Shown here piece by piece: positions 25,416-32,951 of a stretch of 64,000 nucleotides of DNA. Source of the stretch: Meiothermus granaticius NBRC 107808 (GTDB lineage Bacteria > Deinococcota > Deinococci > Deinococcales > Thermaceae); contig NZ_QWLB01000006.1 in the NCBI RefSeq assembly GCF_003574355.1, forward strand, positions 35,920 to 99,919, in the 5' to 3' direction. Numbering within the stretch: the stretch's first letter is position 1; every line of letters begins with the position of its first letter. Both the position numbers and the translations under genes were made by a program. The notes under the pieces are model-generated. The model was given only the letters and a program-made list of their open reading frames with translations, did not search any database and was not told the origin of the DNA.

Positions 25416-25861
25416 CGGGCCCTCCACTGCATCTCCGGGCTGGGCTGGAATCCTAGCCCTTCGTACACCGGCCGCCCGGCTTCTGAGGCGTGCAAGCTAA
25501 CGATAGAGATGCCCCGCTCCTGGCAGGCCTCCAAACCGCCCTGCACCAACCTCCGAGCCAAGCCCTGGCGACGGTGCTCCGGTTCGACGTAGACATTGCA
25601 GATGTAGCCGCGTCGGGTGCTGAGATCGGGTGCGGGCAGCCAGTCGTAGAGCAACAATCCAGCCCCCCCTACAACGGTGCTCCCGGTTTGGGCCAGCCAG
25701 CCCAAGTAAGCCCCCTGTTCCATCTGGGTGCTCAGCCAGGCCAAGATCACCCTCTCCGGGATGCCGGCCCGCTCGAGCGCCCCCATCTCGGTGAACATCT
25801 GACGGCGCTGATGGGCGATGGTCGCAACATCCTGAAGCGTGGCCAGACGAATGGAGTACAT
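25412..25861 (-). CDS. GNAT-family N-acetyltransferase
   Basis: A 149-residue acetyltransferase with YICNVYVEPEHRRQGLARRLV as motif A (shown here by NVYVEPEHRRQGLARRLV) and LHASEAGRPVYEGLGFQPS as motif B. The start ATG overlaps the stop of the PaiB-like gene (TGATG). In Bacillus, paiA encodes a GNAT spermidine/spermine acetyltransferase next to paiB; this gene occupies that position and could have a similar role, which is inference from context. Confidence 0.88.
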   Translation of the reverse strand: MYSIRLATLQDVATIAHQRRQMFTEMGALERAGIPERVILAWLSTQMEQGAYLGWLAQTGSTVVGGAGLLLYDWLPAPDLSTRRGYICNVYVEPEHRRQGLARRLVQGGLEACQERGISIVSLHASEAGRPVYEGLGFQPSPEMQWRAR

Positions 25862-26469
25862 CAGCCCTCCCCAAGGGTGGAGCGCATCGCTACCGCAAGC
25901 GCCCGGTCGGTGGGATTGGAGCTTTGCTCCAAGGCCGCGATGACCCTTTGCCGGTCCTCCTTGGAGCGGTTTTGCGAGAGCTTAAACTTGCCCTCGAGCC
26001 GACCAATCTCTACCTCGAAAGCCACCAGGCCCTTCAGCATCCCCTGTAGGTAGCGCTCGGGCAGTTCCTCCAGGGTCCAGGTTTGTTCGTACTGCACCAC
26101 CAGGGCCCGAAGCAGGGTTTGTACGGCTTCCGGCTCGTCCACAATGCGGGGCTTGCCGTAGGCGTGAACGGTCAGATAGTTCCAGGTGGGCACGCTGGGG
26201 TGCTGGGCATACCAGGTAGGGGAAACGAAGCTGTGATGACCCTGGAAGATCACCAGCACTTCCTCGTTTTGCCCAAAGCTCGTCCATTGCGGGTTGGCTC
26301 GGGCAATGTGGCTGCTCAGGAGGTTGCGCTGCTCATCGGCCACAAAGGGCATGTGGGTGGCGAAGGGCCGCCCCTGGTGCACCGAGACCAGCGTGGCAAA
26401 ACTGAACCGCCGCATCAGATCAAACAGGGCCGCGCGATCGGTAACGCTAAAGTGCTGCGGCAGGTACAT
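25861..26469 (-). CDS. PaiB-family FMN-binding regulator
   Basis: A 202-residue PaiB-like protein. It shows MYLPQHFSVTDRAAL, the flavin-fold segment LVSVHQGRPFATHMPF and the signature TWNYLTVHAYGKPRI, ending with EIGRLEGKFKLSQNRS, all typical of the family. PaiB represses sporulation and degradative genes in Bacillus; in thermophilic non-sporulators the targets are unknown. ATG 26469 is supported by TAGGCT seven bases upstream with GAGGGA between. It heads an overlapping three-gene unit with two GNAT acetyltransferases. Confidence 0.9.
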   Translation of the reverse strand: MYLPQHFSVTDRAALFDLMRRFSFATLVSVHQGRPFATHMPFVADEQRNLLSSHIARANPQWTSFGQNEEVLVIFQGHHSFVSPTWYAQHPSVPTWNYLTVHAYGKPRIVDEPEAVQTLLRALVVQYEQTWTLEELPERYLQGMLKGLVAFEVEIGRLEGKFKLSQNRSKEDRQRVIAALEQSSNPTDRALAVAMRSTLGEG

Positions 26470-26554
26470 TCCCTCTAGCCTAGTCCGGTCAGGTCTAAAT
26501 GCCAATGGACAGTCTGTCCAGGAGCCCCTCTATGTTCCAGCCCAGGCCCCCAGG

Positions 26555-26560
26555 TACACT
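26555..26560 (+). promoter_or_regulatory. -10 box of the Asp23/Gls24 operon (leaderless)
   Basis: TACACT six bases before the ATG at 26567. Confidence 0.55.
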
Positions 26561-26566
26561 TGGGGC

Positions 26567-26902
26567 ATGGTGGATTACGACCTGTCGGAAAACGCCTTGG
26601 TCAGTCTGGTGACGCTGGCCCTCGAGGGACAAACCGGGGTACGGTTGGCTCAGCCCAGCTCGCGCAGCGTAGGCGAGGTGCTCTCTGGGCGCCGTACCCG
26701 CCCCGTGCGCCTGGAGCGCGAGGGAGACCACCTGAGCCTAGACCTGAGCGTCTGCGTGGACTACGGCAAAGGGGTGCAGGAGGTCTGCAAAGAGGTGCAG
26801 AAGGGTGTGGCTGAGGCGCTCTCAGCCATGACTGGGCTCAAGGTCAAGGCGGTAAATATCACCGTGGTGGCCGTGGAGTACAAGGAGCCCAATGCGGCGT
26901 AA
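26567..26902 (+). CDS. Asp23/Gls24-family protein
   Basis: A 111-residue Asp23/Gls24 protein with the pattern LSENALVSLVTLALEG at the start and LSLDLSVCVDYGKGVQEV in the middle, ending in KVKAVNITVVAVEY. Members are alkaline-shock or envelope-stress proteins attached near the membrane; function is poorly defined. The order Asp23 protein-nusB-folD is a common bacterial arrangement. Its stop overlaps nusB by 11 bases. Confidence 0.9.
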   Translation: MVDYDLSENALVSLVTLALEGQTGVRLAQPSSRSVGEVLSGRRTRPVRLEREGDHLSLDLSVCVDYGKGVQEVCKEVQKGVAEALSAMTGLKVKAVNITVVAVEYKEPNAA

Positions 26903-27365
26903 GGCCAGGGAACTCGCCTTCAAGGTGCTCTTTGAGAGCGCGGTGGGAGGGGCCCCATTTGAGAGCGCCTGGGAGCACGCCACCCAAGACCTAGAACCTG
27001 AAGAGGTCAGCGAGGATGCCCTCGATCCGCAGGGCTTATCCTTCGCCCATACCCTGGTCGAGGGGTTCCAAGCCCACCAAGCCGAGGTAGACAAAGCCCT
27101 GGAGACCACCATCGAAGGCTGGAGTTTTGGCCAGATGGCTAAAACCGACCTGGCGGTGCTGCGCCTGGCAGCCTATGAGATGCTCTTTGAGCCGACCCCC
27201 GCCCCCCCCCTGATCGAGGTCGCGGTGAAGATCGCCAAGCGCTATGGCGGTGAAGATTCCGGGCGCTTTGTCAATGGGGTTTTGGCCCGCCTGCTGCGGC
27301 GTATAGAATCCGGAGAACTACCCTCGGCACCCAAGAGCCACAAGCCGGAAGCCGAGGCCCAGTGA
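26892..27365 (+). CDS. nusB: Transcription antitermination protein NusB
   Basis: A 157-residue all-helical protein. NusB with S10 binds boxA RNA and promotes complete transcription of rRNA operons. The start MRRKARELAFKVLFE and the C-terminal core LAVLRLAAYEMLFE plus VNGVLARLLR are diagnostic. It overlaps its neighbours at both ends, pointing to translational coupling. Confidence 0.95.
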   Translation: MRRKARELAFKVLFESAVGGAPFESAWEHATQDLEPEEVSEDALDPQGLSFAHTLVEGFQAHQAEVDKALETTIEGWSFGQMAKTDLAVLRLAAYEMLFEPTPAPPLIEVAVKIAKRYGGEDSGRFVNGVLARLLRRIESGELPSAPKSHKPEAEAQ

Positions 27366-28222
27366 GGTATCCCATGCGTCTACTTGCGGGTCCCCCAGTG
27401 GCCGAGGCCCTCTATAGCGAACTGCAGGCCCGGATCGCGGCACTGCTCTACACCCCGCATCTACGGGTGGTCCGGGTGGGGGAAGACCCGGCCTCGGTCT
27501 CTTATGTGCGGCTAAAAGACCGCCAGGCCAAGAAAATCGGGCTTTCTAGCCAGGTGGATGTGTTCCCCGAGAGCGTGAGCCAGGCCGAGCTGCTGGAGCA
27601 CATCGCCGCTCTGGGAGCAGACCCGGAGGTGGATGGCATTTTGGTGCAATCCCCCACCCCTCCACACATCAGCTTCAACACCGTGCTTCAGCACCTCGAG
27701 CCGGACAAGGATGTGGATGGCCTGACCCCAGTGAACACCGGACGGCTATGGATGGGGCTGCCTGCGCTCGAGCCCTGCACCCCCGCAGGGGTGATGCGCC
27801 TTCTCCAGCACTACGGAATTTCCGTGGCAGGAAAAGAGGTGGTCGTCGTGGGGCGCAGCAATCTGGTGGGCAAACCGCTCGCGGCCATGCTGCTGCGCTC
27901 GAATGCCACCGTGACCTTGGCCCACTCGCGCACCCCCGACTTAGGCTCGGTGTGCCGCCGGGCCGAGGTGCTGGTGGCCGCCGTAGGCAAACCGGGGCTG
28001 ATCACCCCGGAGATGGTGCGTCCGGGGGCGGTGGTGGTGGATGTGGGCATCAACCGGGTGGGCCAGAACGAGAAAGGCCGCGACCTCCTGGTGGGGGACG
28101 TGGCCCCGGCGGTGGCCGAGGTGGCCTCGGCGCTGACCCCGGTACCGGGTGGGGTGGGGCCCATGACGGTAGCCATGTTGCTTTCCAATACCGTGCAGGC
28201 CGCGATTCGCCGGCGGGGCTAG
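27362..28222 (+). CDS. folD: Methylenetetrahydrofolate dehydrogenase / methenyl-THF cyclohydrolase
   Basis: A 286-residue bifunctional enzyme interconverting 5,10-methylene-, methenyl- and 10-formyl-THF. Signatures are YVRLKDRQAKKIGL with the catalytic Lys, ILVQSPTPPHIS, the NADP motif VVVGRSNLVGKPLAAMLL and the C-terminal PVPGGVGPMTVAML. GTG 27362 overlaps the nusB stop by four bases; the in-frame ATG at 27374 is an equally reasonable start, removing four residues. Confidence 0.95.
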   Translation: MRYPMRLLAGPPVAEALYSELQARIAALLYTPHLRVVRVGEDPASVSYVRLKDRQAKKIGLSSQVDVFPESVSQAELLEHIAALGADPEVDGILVQSPTPPHISFNTVLQHLEPDKDVDGLTPVNTGRLWMGLPALEPCTPAGVMRLLQHYGISVAGKEVVVVGRSNLVGKPLAAMLLRSNATVTLAHSRTPDLGSVCRRAEVLVAAVGKPGLITPEMVRPGAVVVDVGINRVGQNEKGRDLLVGDVAPAVAEVASALTPVPGGVGPMTVAMLLSNTVQAAIRRRG

Positions 28223-28296
28223 GGAGACCTCGAGCCCACCCCTGGACGCTGCCCGGCCTGGTCTAATTCCCAAGGTAGAATGAGCCCCGAGCGCCT

Positions 28297-28746
28297 ATGG
28301 CCGACCTGTTGTCTAACCAAGTTCTCTGGACGGCGATTCTGGCGAGCGTACTGGCCCAGCTGCTCAAGCTGTTCATCTACTACCTGGTAGAGCACCGCTG
28401 GGAGTGGGAGCGGCTGGCCGAGACCGGGGGGATGCCCTCCTCGCACTCGGCTACGGTCTCGGCGCTGGCTACCGGGGTGGGCCTGACCAGCGGGCTGCAG
28501 AGCCCCCTGTTTGCCATCTCCATCGTTCTAGCCATCATCGTCATGTATGACGCCACGGGAATCCGCCGGGCCGCCGGGCTTCACGCCGAGCGGCTCAACG
28601 AGCTGATCACAGAGTTCCGTAAGCTGGTCGAACAGGGCCCACAACCCGAGCCCTTAAAGGAGCTGCTGGGGCATACCTATTTAGAGGTAGGGGTGGGGGC
28701 CGCCCTGGGCATTGCGTTTGCCTTGATCAGCTTTGCCTTGCTCTGA
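28297..28746 (+). CDS. Divergent PAP2-family membrane protein (YuiD-like)
   Basis: A 149-residue membrane protein of the divergent PAP2/DUF212 group. The motif GGMPSSHSATVSAL matches the phosphatase SGxxSSH block, followed by YDATGIRRAAGLHAERLN, a conserved family segment. The other PAP2 catalytic motifs are not clear, so phosphatase activity is uncertain. TAGAAT occurs about 15 bases upstream of the ATG. Confidence 0.87.
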   Translation: MADLLSNQVLWTAILASVLAQLLKLFIYYLVEHRWEWERLAETGGMPSSHSATVSALATGVGLTSGLQSPLFAISIVLAIIVMYDATGIRRAAGLHAERLNELITEFRKLVEQGPQPEPLKELLGHTYLEVGVGAALGIAFALISFALL

Positions 28747-28810
28747 TGCCGGCATTCCGTAACCTTAAGGCCAGATGAGAATCGGGCGTGGTAGATTGGA
28801 GGCCAAGTAT

Positions 28811-29287
28811 ATGCCTCGAGCCTGGACCATTTTGCTGCTGGGGTTAGGGATTGGCCCATTGGGGCTGGCCCAGAGTGTGGCTTCGCTCGAGTCGCAGGTG
28901 CTGTCCCTCATCAACACCGCACGGGCTCAGGGAACCGCTTGCCGTGGAGGGGGAGGAGGGGTGGCCCTTCCCCCCTTGCGCTACGATCCCACCCTGGCCC
29001 AAGCCGCCAAGCGACACGCCCTCAACATGGGCCGGGTCGGGTTTCTCTCTCACTACTACCAGGGGATGGGCCCCCGGGTGCGGGTGGCCAGGGCCGGGTA
29101 TGCGTACCTGCGAATGTCCGAGATCATCTACAAAGGAAACTCCATGAGCCCCCAGCAGGCCGTGCGCTGGTGGCTGTGGTCGCCGGTTCACTGCCGGGCC
29201 ATCATGAATCCCTATTATCAGGAATTTGGAGCGGGGCTTTCGCCGGTAGGCGGCGCTTGGGCGGTAGAGCTAGCCCAGCCCCGATGA
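28811..29287 (+). CDS. Exported CAP-domain (SCP/PR1) protein
   Basis: A 158-residue protein with a signal peptide (MPRAWTILLLGLGIGPLGLA-QS) and a CAP domain: LINTARAQ, the helix LAQAAKRHALNMG, FLSHYYQGMGPRVRVARAG with the conserved His, and SEIIYKGNSMSPQQAVRWW with the family Glu. The ending SPVHCRAIMNPYYQEFGAG completes the fold. Bacterial CAP proteins are secreted and of mostly unknown activity. GGAGG lies 8 bases before ATG 28811 and TAGATT at 28792-28797 is the probable -10 box. Confidence 0.9.
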   Translation: MPRAWTILLLGLGIGPLGLAQSVASLESQVLSLINTARAQGTACRGGGGGVALPPLRYDPTLAQAAKRHALNMGRVGFLSHYYQGMGPRVRVARAGYAYLRMSEIIYKGNSMSPQQAVRWWLWSPVHCRAIMNPYYQEFGAGLSPVGGAWAVELAQPR

Positions 29288-29394
29288 ATCCTATGCCGTT
29301 CTCTTCTACCTCCCTCCTGGCCCTCCTGAACGGCTGGCTACAGGCCCTGCGGGAGAGGCTGGTGTTTGGGACCGCCCTGCTCGAGTGGTCTTGA
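29284..29394 (+). CDS. Possible small protein coupled to the CAP gene
   Basis: A 36-codon frame beginning MNPMPFSSTSLLALLNGW whose ATG overlaps the CAP gene stop as ATGA, the same arrangement as in proven operons in this window. It encodes a hydrophobic/amphipathic peptide ending in RLVFGTALLEWS. No ribosome-binding site or family is recognised, so it may be chance. Confidence 0.25.
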   Translation: MNPMPFSSTSLLALLNGWLQALRERLVFGTALLEWS

Positions 29395-29419
29395 GGCCCC
29401 CAGCACTAGCCCCACAGCC

Positions 29420-29860
29420 CTATTCGTCAATGATCCCGTAGTTGTACACATCGGAGGGCTTTTGCTTGTTGACGATGGCCCACCAGTGATGCTCGGAGAG
29501 CGAGGGCATCTGGAGCAGAAAAATCCAGTACTTGTGGGGGTCCTCGCCGCCCTCTGGCCGGAGGGGGTTATCTGGGGTGATCAGCGAAAGGGTGGAGTCT
29601 CCCGCGTTCATGAAGCTGCGCACCGCTTCCTGCAGCTCAGCGGGCTCAGGCTCATCGGAGAGATCGTAGCTCTGGGGATCCGCCTCGATCAGCGCCAGCG
29701 GGCTCTGGTCGTCCTCGCCGTCCTCCAGAAAGCTATTGAGCGCCGTTTCCATGGCCTCGAGGAAGGCGTTTTCATCCGGGATTTCCTCGGGTACTTCAAC
29801 GGCCAGGTCGGGAACCTCGAGGGTTCTGAGCAAGCGTTCGATGTGCTGATGTAGGGCCAT
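29420..29860 (-). CDS. Acidic hypothetical protein
   Basis: A 146-residue soluble protein with a very acidic first two thirds ([29 protein letters not shown]) and an aromatic C-terminal segment ([19 protein letters not shown]). I recognise no family. TAAACT (29878-29873) touches the in-frame GTG at 29872, so the ATG at 29860, 12 bases after the box, is the more likely start. It follows ppa on the same strand after a strong terminator. Confidence 0.65.
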   Translation of the reverse strand: MALHQHIERLLRTLEVPDLAVEVPEEIPDENAFLEAMETALNSFLEDGEDDQSPLALIEADPQSYDLSDEPEPAELQEAVRSFMNAGDSTLSLITPDNPLRPEGGEDPHKYWIFLLQMPSLSEHHWWAIVNKQKPSDVYNYGIIDE

Positions 29861-29924
29861 AAAACCGCCCACAGTTTATCAGAGAAAAGGCCCCGCAGAC
29901 TCCTCCATACCCCCTTGCCCACAG

Positions 29925-29954
29925 CAAAAGCGGGGGTTCAACCCCTCCCCCGCC
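29925..29954 (-). terminator. Intrinsic terminator of ppa
   Basis: On the minus strand a perfect GCGGGGG/CCCCCGC stem (29953-29947 with 29936-29930, loop of 10) is followed by TTTTGC. Confidence 0.8.
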
Positions 29955-29976
29955 TCTTCCGAAGGTACAGTGCGGC

Positions 29977-30507
29977 TTACTTCTGCTTGTAGCGCTCCAC
30001 ACAGGCTTGGATCTCGGCGTGGGCCGCGGCTTTGCCCTCCCAACCCGTCACCTTGACCCATTTCCCCTTATGGGCTTCTAGGGTCTTGTAGTGCTCAAAA
30101 AAGTGTTGAATCTCGTTCTTGATGGCCTGTGGCACATCGGAGATGTCCTGCAGGTGGTCAAAGCGGGGGTCCTCCGCCACCACCCCGATAATCTTGGCGT
30201 CATCGCCCTTTTCATCCTGCATATCCATCATCCCCAGTACCCGCACCTCCACCATCACCCCAGGGACGAACGGGTATGTAGAGAGGATCAGCCCATCCAG
30301 CGGGTCGCCGTCTACGGCCAAGGTGGAGGGAATGAAGCCGTAATCACCGGGATAGAACTGCGGAGCGGGCAGCACCCGGTCGAGCTTGATCACCTCCAGC
30401 TCAGGGTGATACTCGTATTTGTTCCCGCTGCCACGCGGGATCTCGATGACCATATTGACCACTTCGGGAACGTTGGGGCCTGCGGGTAGGTGTTTGAGGT
30501 TTGCCAT
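29977..30507 (-). CDS. ppa: Inorganic pyrophosphatase, family I
   Basis: A 176-residue soluble pyrophosphatase that hydrolyses PPi to drive biosynthesis. The metal-binding signature is DGDPLDG with Asp66, Asp68 and Asp71, preceded by FYPGDYGFIPSTL; IEIPRGSGNKYEY is the conserved N-terminal block. Length matches prokaryotic family I enzymes. GGGAGG lies directly before the ATG. It is divergent from the c-di-GMP enzyme gene. Confidence 0.97.
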   Translation of the reverse strand: MANLKHLPAGPNVPEVVNMVIEIPRGSGNKYEYHPELEVIKLDRVLPAPQFYPGDYGFIPSTLAVDGDPLDGLILSTYPFVPGVMVEVRVLGMMDMQDEKGDDAKIIGVVAEDPRFDHLQDISDVPQAIKNEIQHFFEHYKTLEAHKGKWVKVTGWEGKAAAHAEIQACVERYKQK

Positions 30508-30649
30508 ACCTCCCTATTTTGACACCCTCTCTGGCCAAAGCGGTATAGCCATACCCTCTCCCCGTAACCTCGGTGGGGTAAATGATGTTTATAAGTCAGA
30601 GGGCCTATAGCCATGGGGTGTTAGGGTATGAGGCAGGGGCATATTCATC

Positions 30650-32824
30650 ATGCGGCGCTATCAATATTTCTGGGTTTGGATGGGCGCCTTTGTGTTTTTG
30701 CTAGCCGTGACTGCGATTGTGCGGCTGGTCCTCGAGCCCAGCTACCTAACCCTCGAGGCCCGCGAGGTACAAAACACCCTACAGCGGGGACAGGGGCTGC
30801 TGCTGCAAAACCTCAAGGCCCTCGAGTCCACCACCCAAGACTATGCCTGGTGGGACGATGCCGATCGCTTCGTGAAAGGGGAAAACCCCAACTTCATCGC
30901 CGACAACTTCACCGCGGACAGCCTGCGCAACCTCCATGTGGAAGTGATTGCCTTCTTCAGCCCCACTGGGAAGCTGCTGCATGCCAGCCAGCTATGGCCC
31001 CAGGACACCCGGCTTTCCACACCCGGTCCACTGACCCTGCAAACCCTTCAGCTCTACAAGCCTGGCAACGGCCCTCGCAGCACCGCCGGAATGCTCCAGA
31101 TCGCCGGTCAAGTTTACCTGGCGGTGAGCAGCCCGGTGCTGCCGACCAGCCGCAGCGGGACCCCGGTGGGGTATCTGGTGATGACCCGCCGGATTGATGG
31201 GCCCCTGCTCGAGAGCCTGAGCCAGGTACTGGGCTCGAGGATGAGCCTCAGACCCACCGCCGAGCCTGCGCCAGCCCTCCAGATCCTCGGCCCCAATGCC
31301 TTGCTGGGCTCGCTGCCCCTCCACGACCTCAACGGACAGACCATCGCTCAGCTCGAGGTGCACCTGCCCCGCCCGGTATACGCCCAGATGCACCAGACCA
31401 CCAATTCCTTTATGGTCGCGCTGGTGCTGCTGGCACTGCTCACCGCCGGGCTGTTGCACTACCTGCTGATGCGGCTCGAGGCCACCCAGATCAGCTACCT
31501 CGAGAATGCCCGTCGCTACATCCGCCAGGTGGAGCAGCTGGCCTTCTATGACCCCCTTACCGGGCTGGCCAACCGCCGCCTGCTGTACCAGCGCGGTCAG
31601 GACGAACTCGCCGCAGCCCAGGCCATCGGTAAACCGCTGAGCCTGTTGTACCTCGACTTAGACCGCTTCAAAAGCATCAACGACGCCCTTGGCCACGATG
31701 TGGGCGACGAGCTGTTGTGCAAGGTTACCGAGCGCCTAAGCCAGTGCGTTCGCCCAGGAGATACCCTGGCCCGGCTGGGGGGCGATGAGTTTGCCCTGCT
31801 GCTGCCCCAAAGCCATGAGGCCGAGGCTAAGGAAGTGGCTCAGCGCCTGATCGAGGCGCTGGGTCAGAGCTTCCGGGTGGGGGAACATCGTCTGAACGTG
31901 GGGGTGAGCGTGGGGATTGCCTCCTACCCGGAGCATGGAAATACCCTGGGCGAGTTGCTCCAGGCCGCAGATACCGCGATGTACCGGGCCAAGGCCCTGG
32001 GCAGTGGCTTCGCACTCTACCACCCCGATCACAACCCCTACAGCCCCGAGCGGCTCGAGCTGGAGAACGACCTGCATACCGCGGTCCGCAACAACCTCCT
32101 GACCCTGCACTACCAGCCGGTACTGGACCTGCGGGTGGGGCAGCTTGAAGGCTACGAGGCCCTGGTACGCTGGGTGCGCAAGGACAGCGAGGTCTCTCCC
32201 GGCCTTTTCATCCCCTTGGCCGAAGAGGGCAATCTGATCTACACCCTGGATCAGCGGGTGCTCGAGCACAGCCTGAGCCAGTTGCGGAGCTGGACGACCC
32301 AGGGGCTCAACCCCCAGCTTTCGGTCAATCTATCCACCCAGTCGCTCCACCGCGAGGGCCTGACCCAACAGGTCGAGGCCCTGATCACGGAGTTTGGGGT
32401 TGATCCGAGCCGGGTGATGCTCGAGATCACCGAAACCGCGCTGGTCGCTGATCTTTCTCGCTCTCAGGCGGTCATACGGGATTTCCAGGCCATGGGGCTG
32501 CGAATCGCCATTGATGATTTTGGCAGCGGCTATGCCTCGCTGGGCTACTTGCGCCACCTACCGGTTCATCGGCTCAAAATAGACAAGAGCCTGGTCTGGC
32601 AGATTGGCCACAGCCGGCGCGACGAAAAGCTGCTGGCGGCGATCCTCGAGCTCGGCCACAGCCTGGACCTGGAGGTGCTGGCCGAAGGGGTGGAGACCCT
32701 CGACCAGTTGGAGTGGCTGCGGACTCAGGGATTCGACTACGCCCAGGGCTTCTTGATCGGCAAGCCCCTTCCCCCCAGCATCGCCCCCACCCACTTGGGC
32801 CTGGTGTCTGTGGGGGCCGGTTGA
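30650..32824 (+). CDS. Bifunctional diguanylate cyclase/phosphodiesterase, CHASE4-GGDEF-EAL
   Basis: A 724-residue membrane sensor of c-di-GMP turnover. An N-terminal helix (residues 8-27) and a second (about 252-272) flank an extracytoplasmic CHASE4 domain with the typical TTQDYAWWDDADRF. The GGDEF domain has DPLTGLANRR and an intact GGDEF at 377-381; the inhibitory I-site RPGD is at 368-371, five residues upstream. The EAL domain starts at E503 in YEALVRW and retains DDFGSGYASLGYL. Both activities therefore look possible, with feedback inhibition of the cyclase. The 140-bp region between it and ppa contains repeated TATAGCCAT. Confidence 0.94.
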   Translation: MRRYQYFWVWMGAFVFLLAVTAIVRLVLEPSYLTLEAREVQNTLQRGQGLLLQNLKALESTTQDYAWWDDADRFVKGENPNFIADNFTADSLRNLHVEVIAFFSPTGKLLHASQLWPQDTRLSTPGPLTLQTLQLYKPGNGPRSTAGMLQIAGQVYLAVSSPVLPTSRSGTPVGYLVMTRRIDGPLLESLSQVLGSRMSLRPTAEPAPALQILGPNALLGSLPLHDLNGQTIAQLEVHLPRPVYAQMHQTTNSFMVALVLLALLTAGLLHYLLMRLEATQISYLENARRYIRQVEQLAFYDPLTGLANRRLLYQRGQDELAAAQAIGKPLSLLYLDLDRFKSINDALGHDVGDELLCKVTERLSQCVRPGDTLARLGGDEFALLLPQSHEAEAKEVAQRLIEALGQSFRVGEHRLNVGVSVGIASYPEHGNTLGELLQAADTAMYRAKALGSGFALYHPDHNPYSPERLELENDLHTAVRNNLLTLHYQPVLDLRVGQLEGYEALVRWVRKDSEVSPGLFIPLAEEGNLIYTLDQRVLEHSLSQLRSWTTQGLNPQLSVNLSTQSLHREGLTQQVEALITEFGVDPSRVMLEITETALVADLSRSQAVIRDFQAMGLRIAIDDFGSGYASLGYLRHLPVHRLKIDKSLVWQIGHSRRDEKLLAAILELGHSLDLEVLAEGVETLDQLEWLRTQGFDYAQGFLIGKPLPPSIAPTHLGLVSVGAG

Positions 32825-32910
32825 TGGGGTCCCGGCAGGCCGCGCAGTACCAAATATCACGCCCTTTACGGGCGGCCCCGGTTCTACACAGGACAAAGCT
32901 TTATGCAATC

Positions 32911-32937
32911 TAAAGCCGGGCCTGGAGCCCGGCCTTA
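32911..32937. terminator. Hairpin terminator between convergent genes
   Basis: An 11-bp near-perfect stem (32911-32921 with 32927-32937, one G-T pair). On the minus strand it is followed by TTTAGATT, fitting termination of the HtrA gene; it may also stop plus-strand transcripts. The rest of 32825-32951 holds no recognisable feature. Confidence 0.65.
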
Positions 32938-32951
32938 GGCTTATGTTTGCC

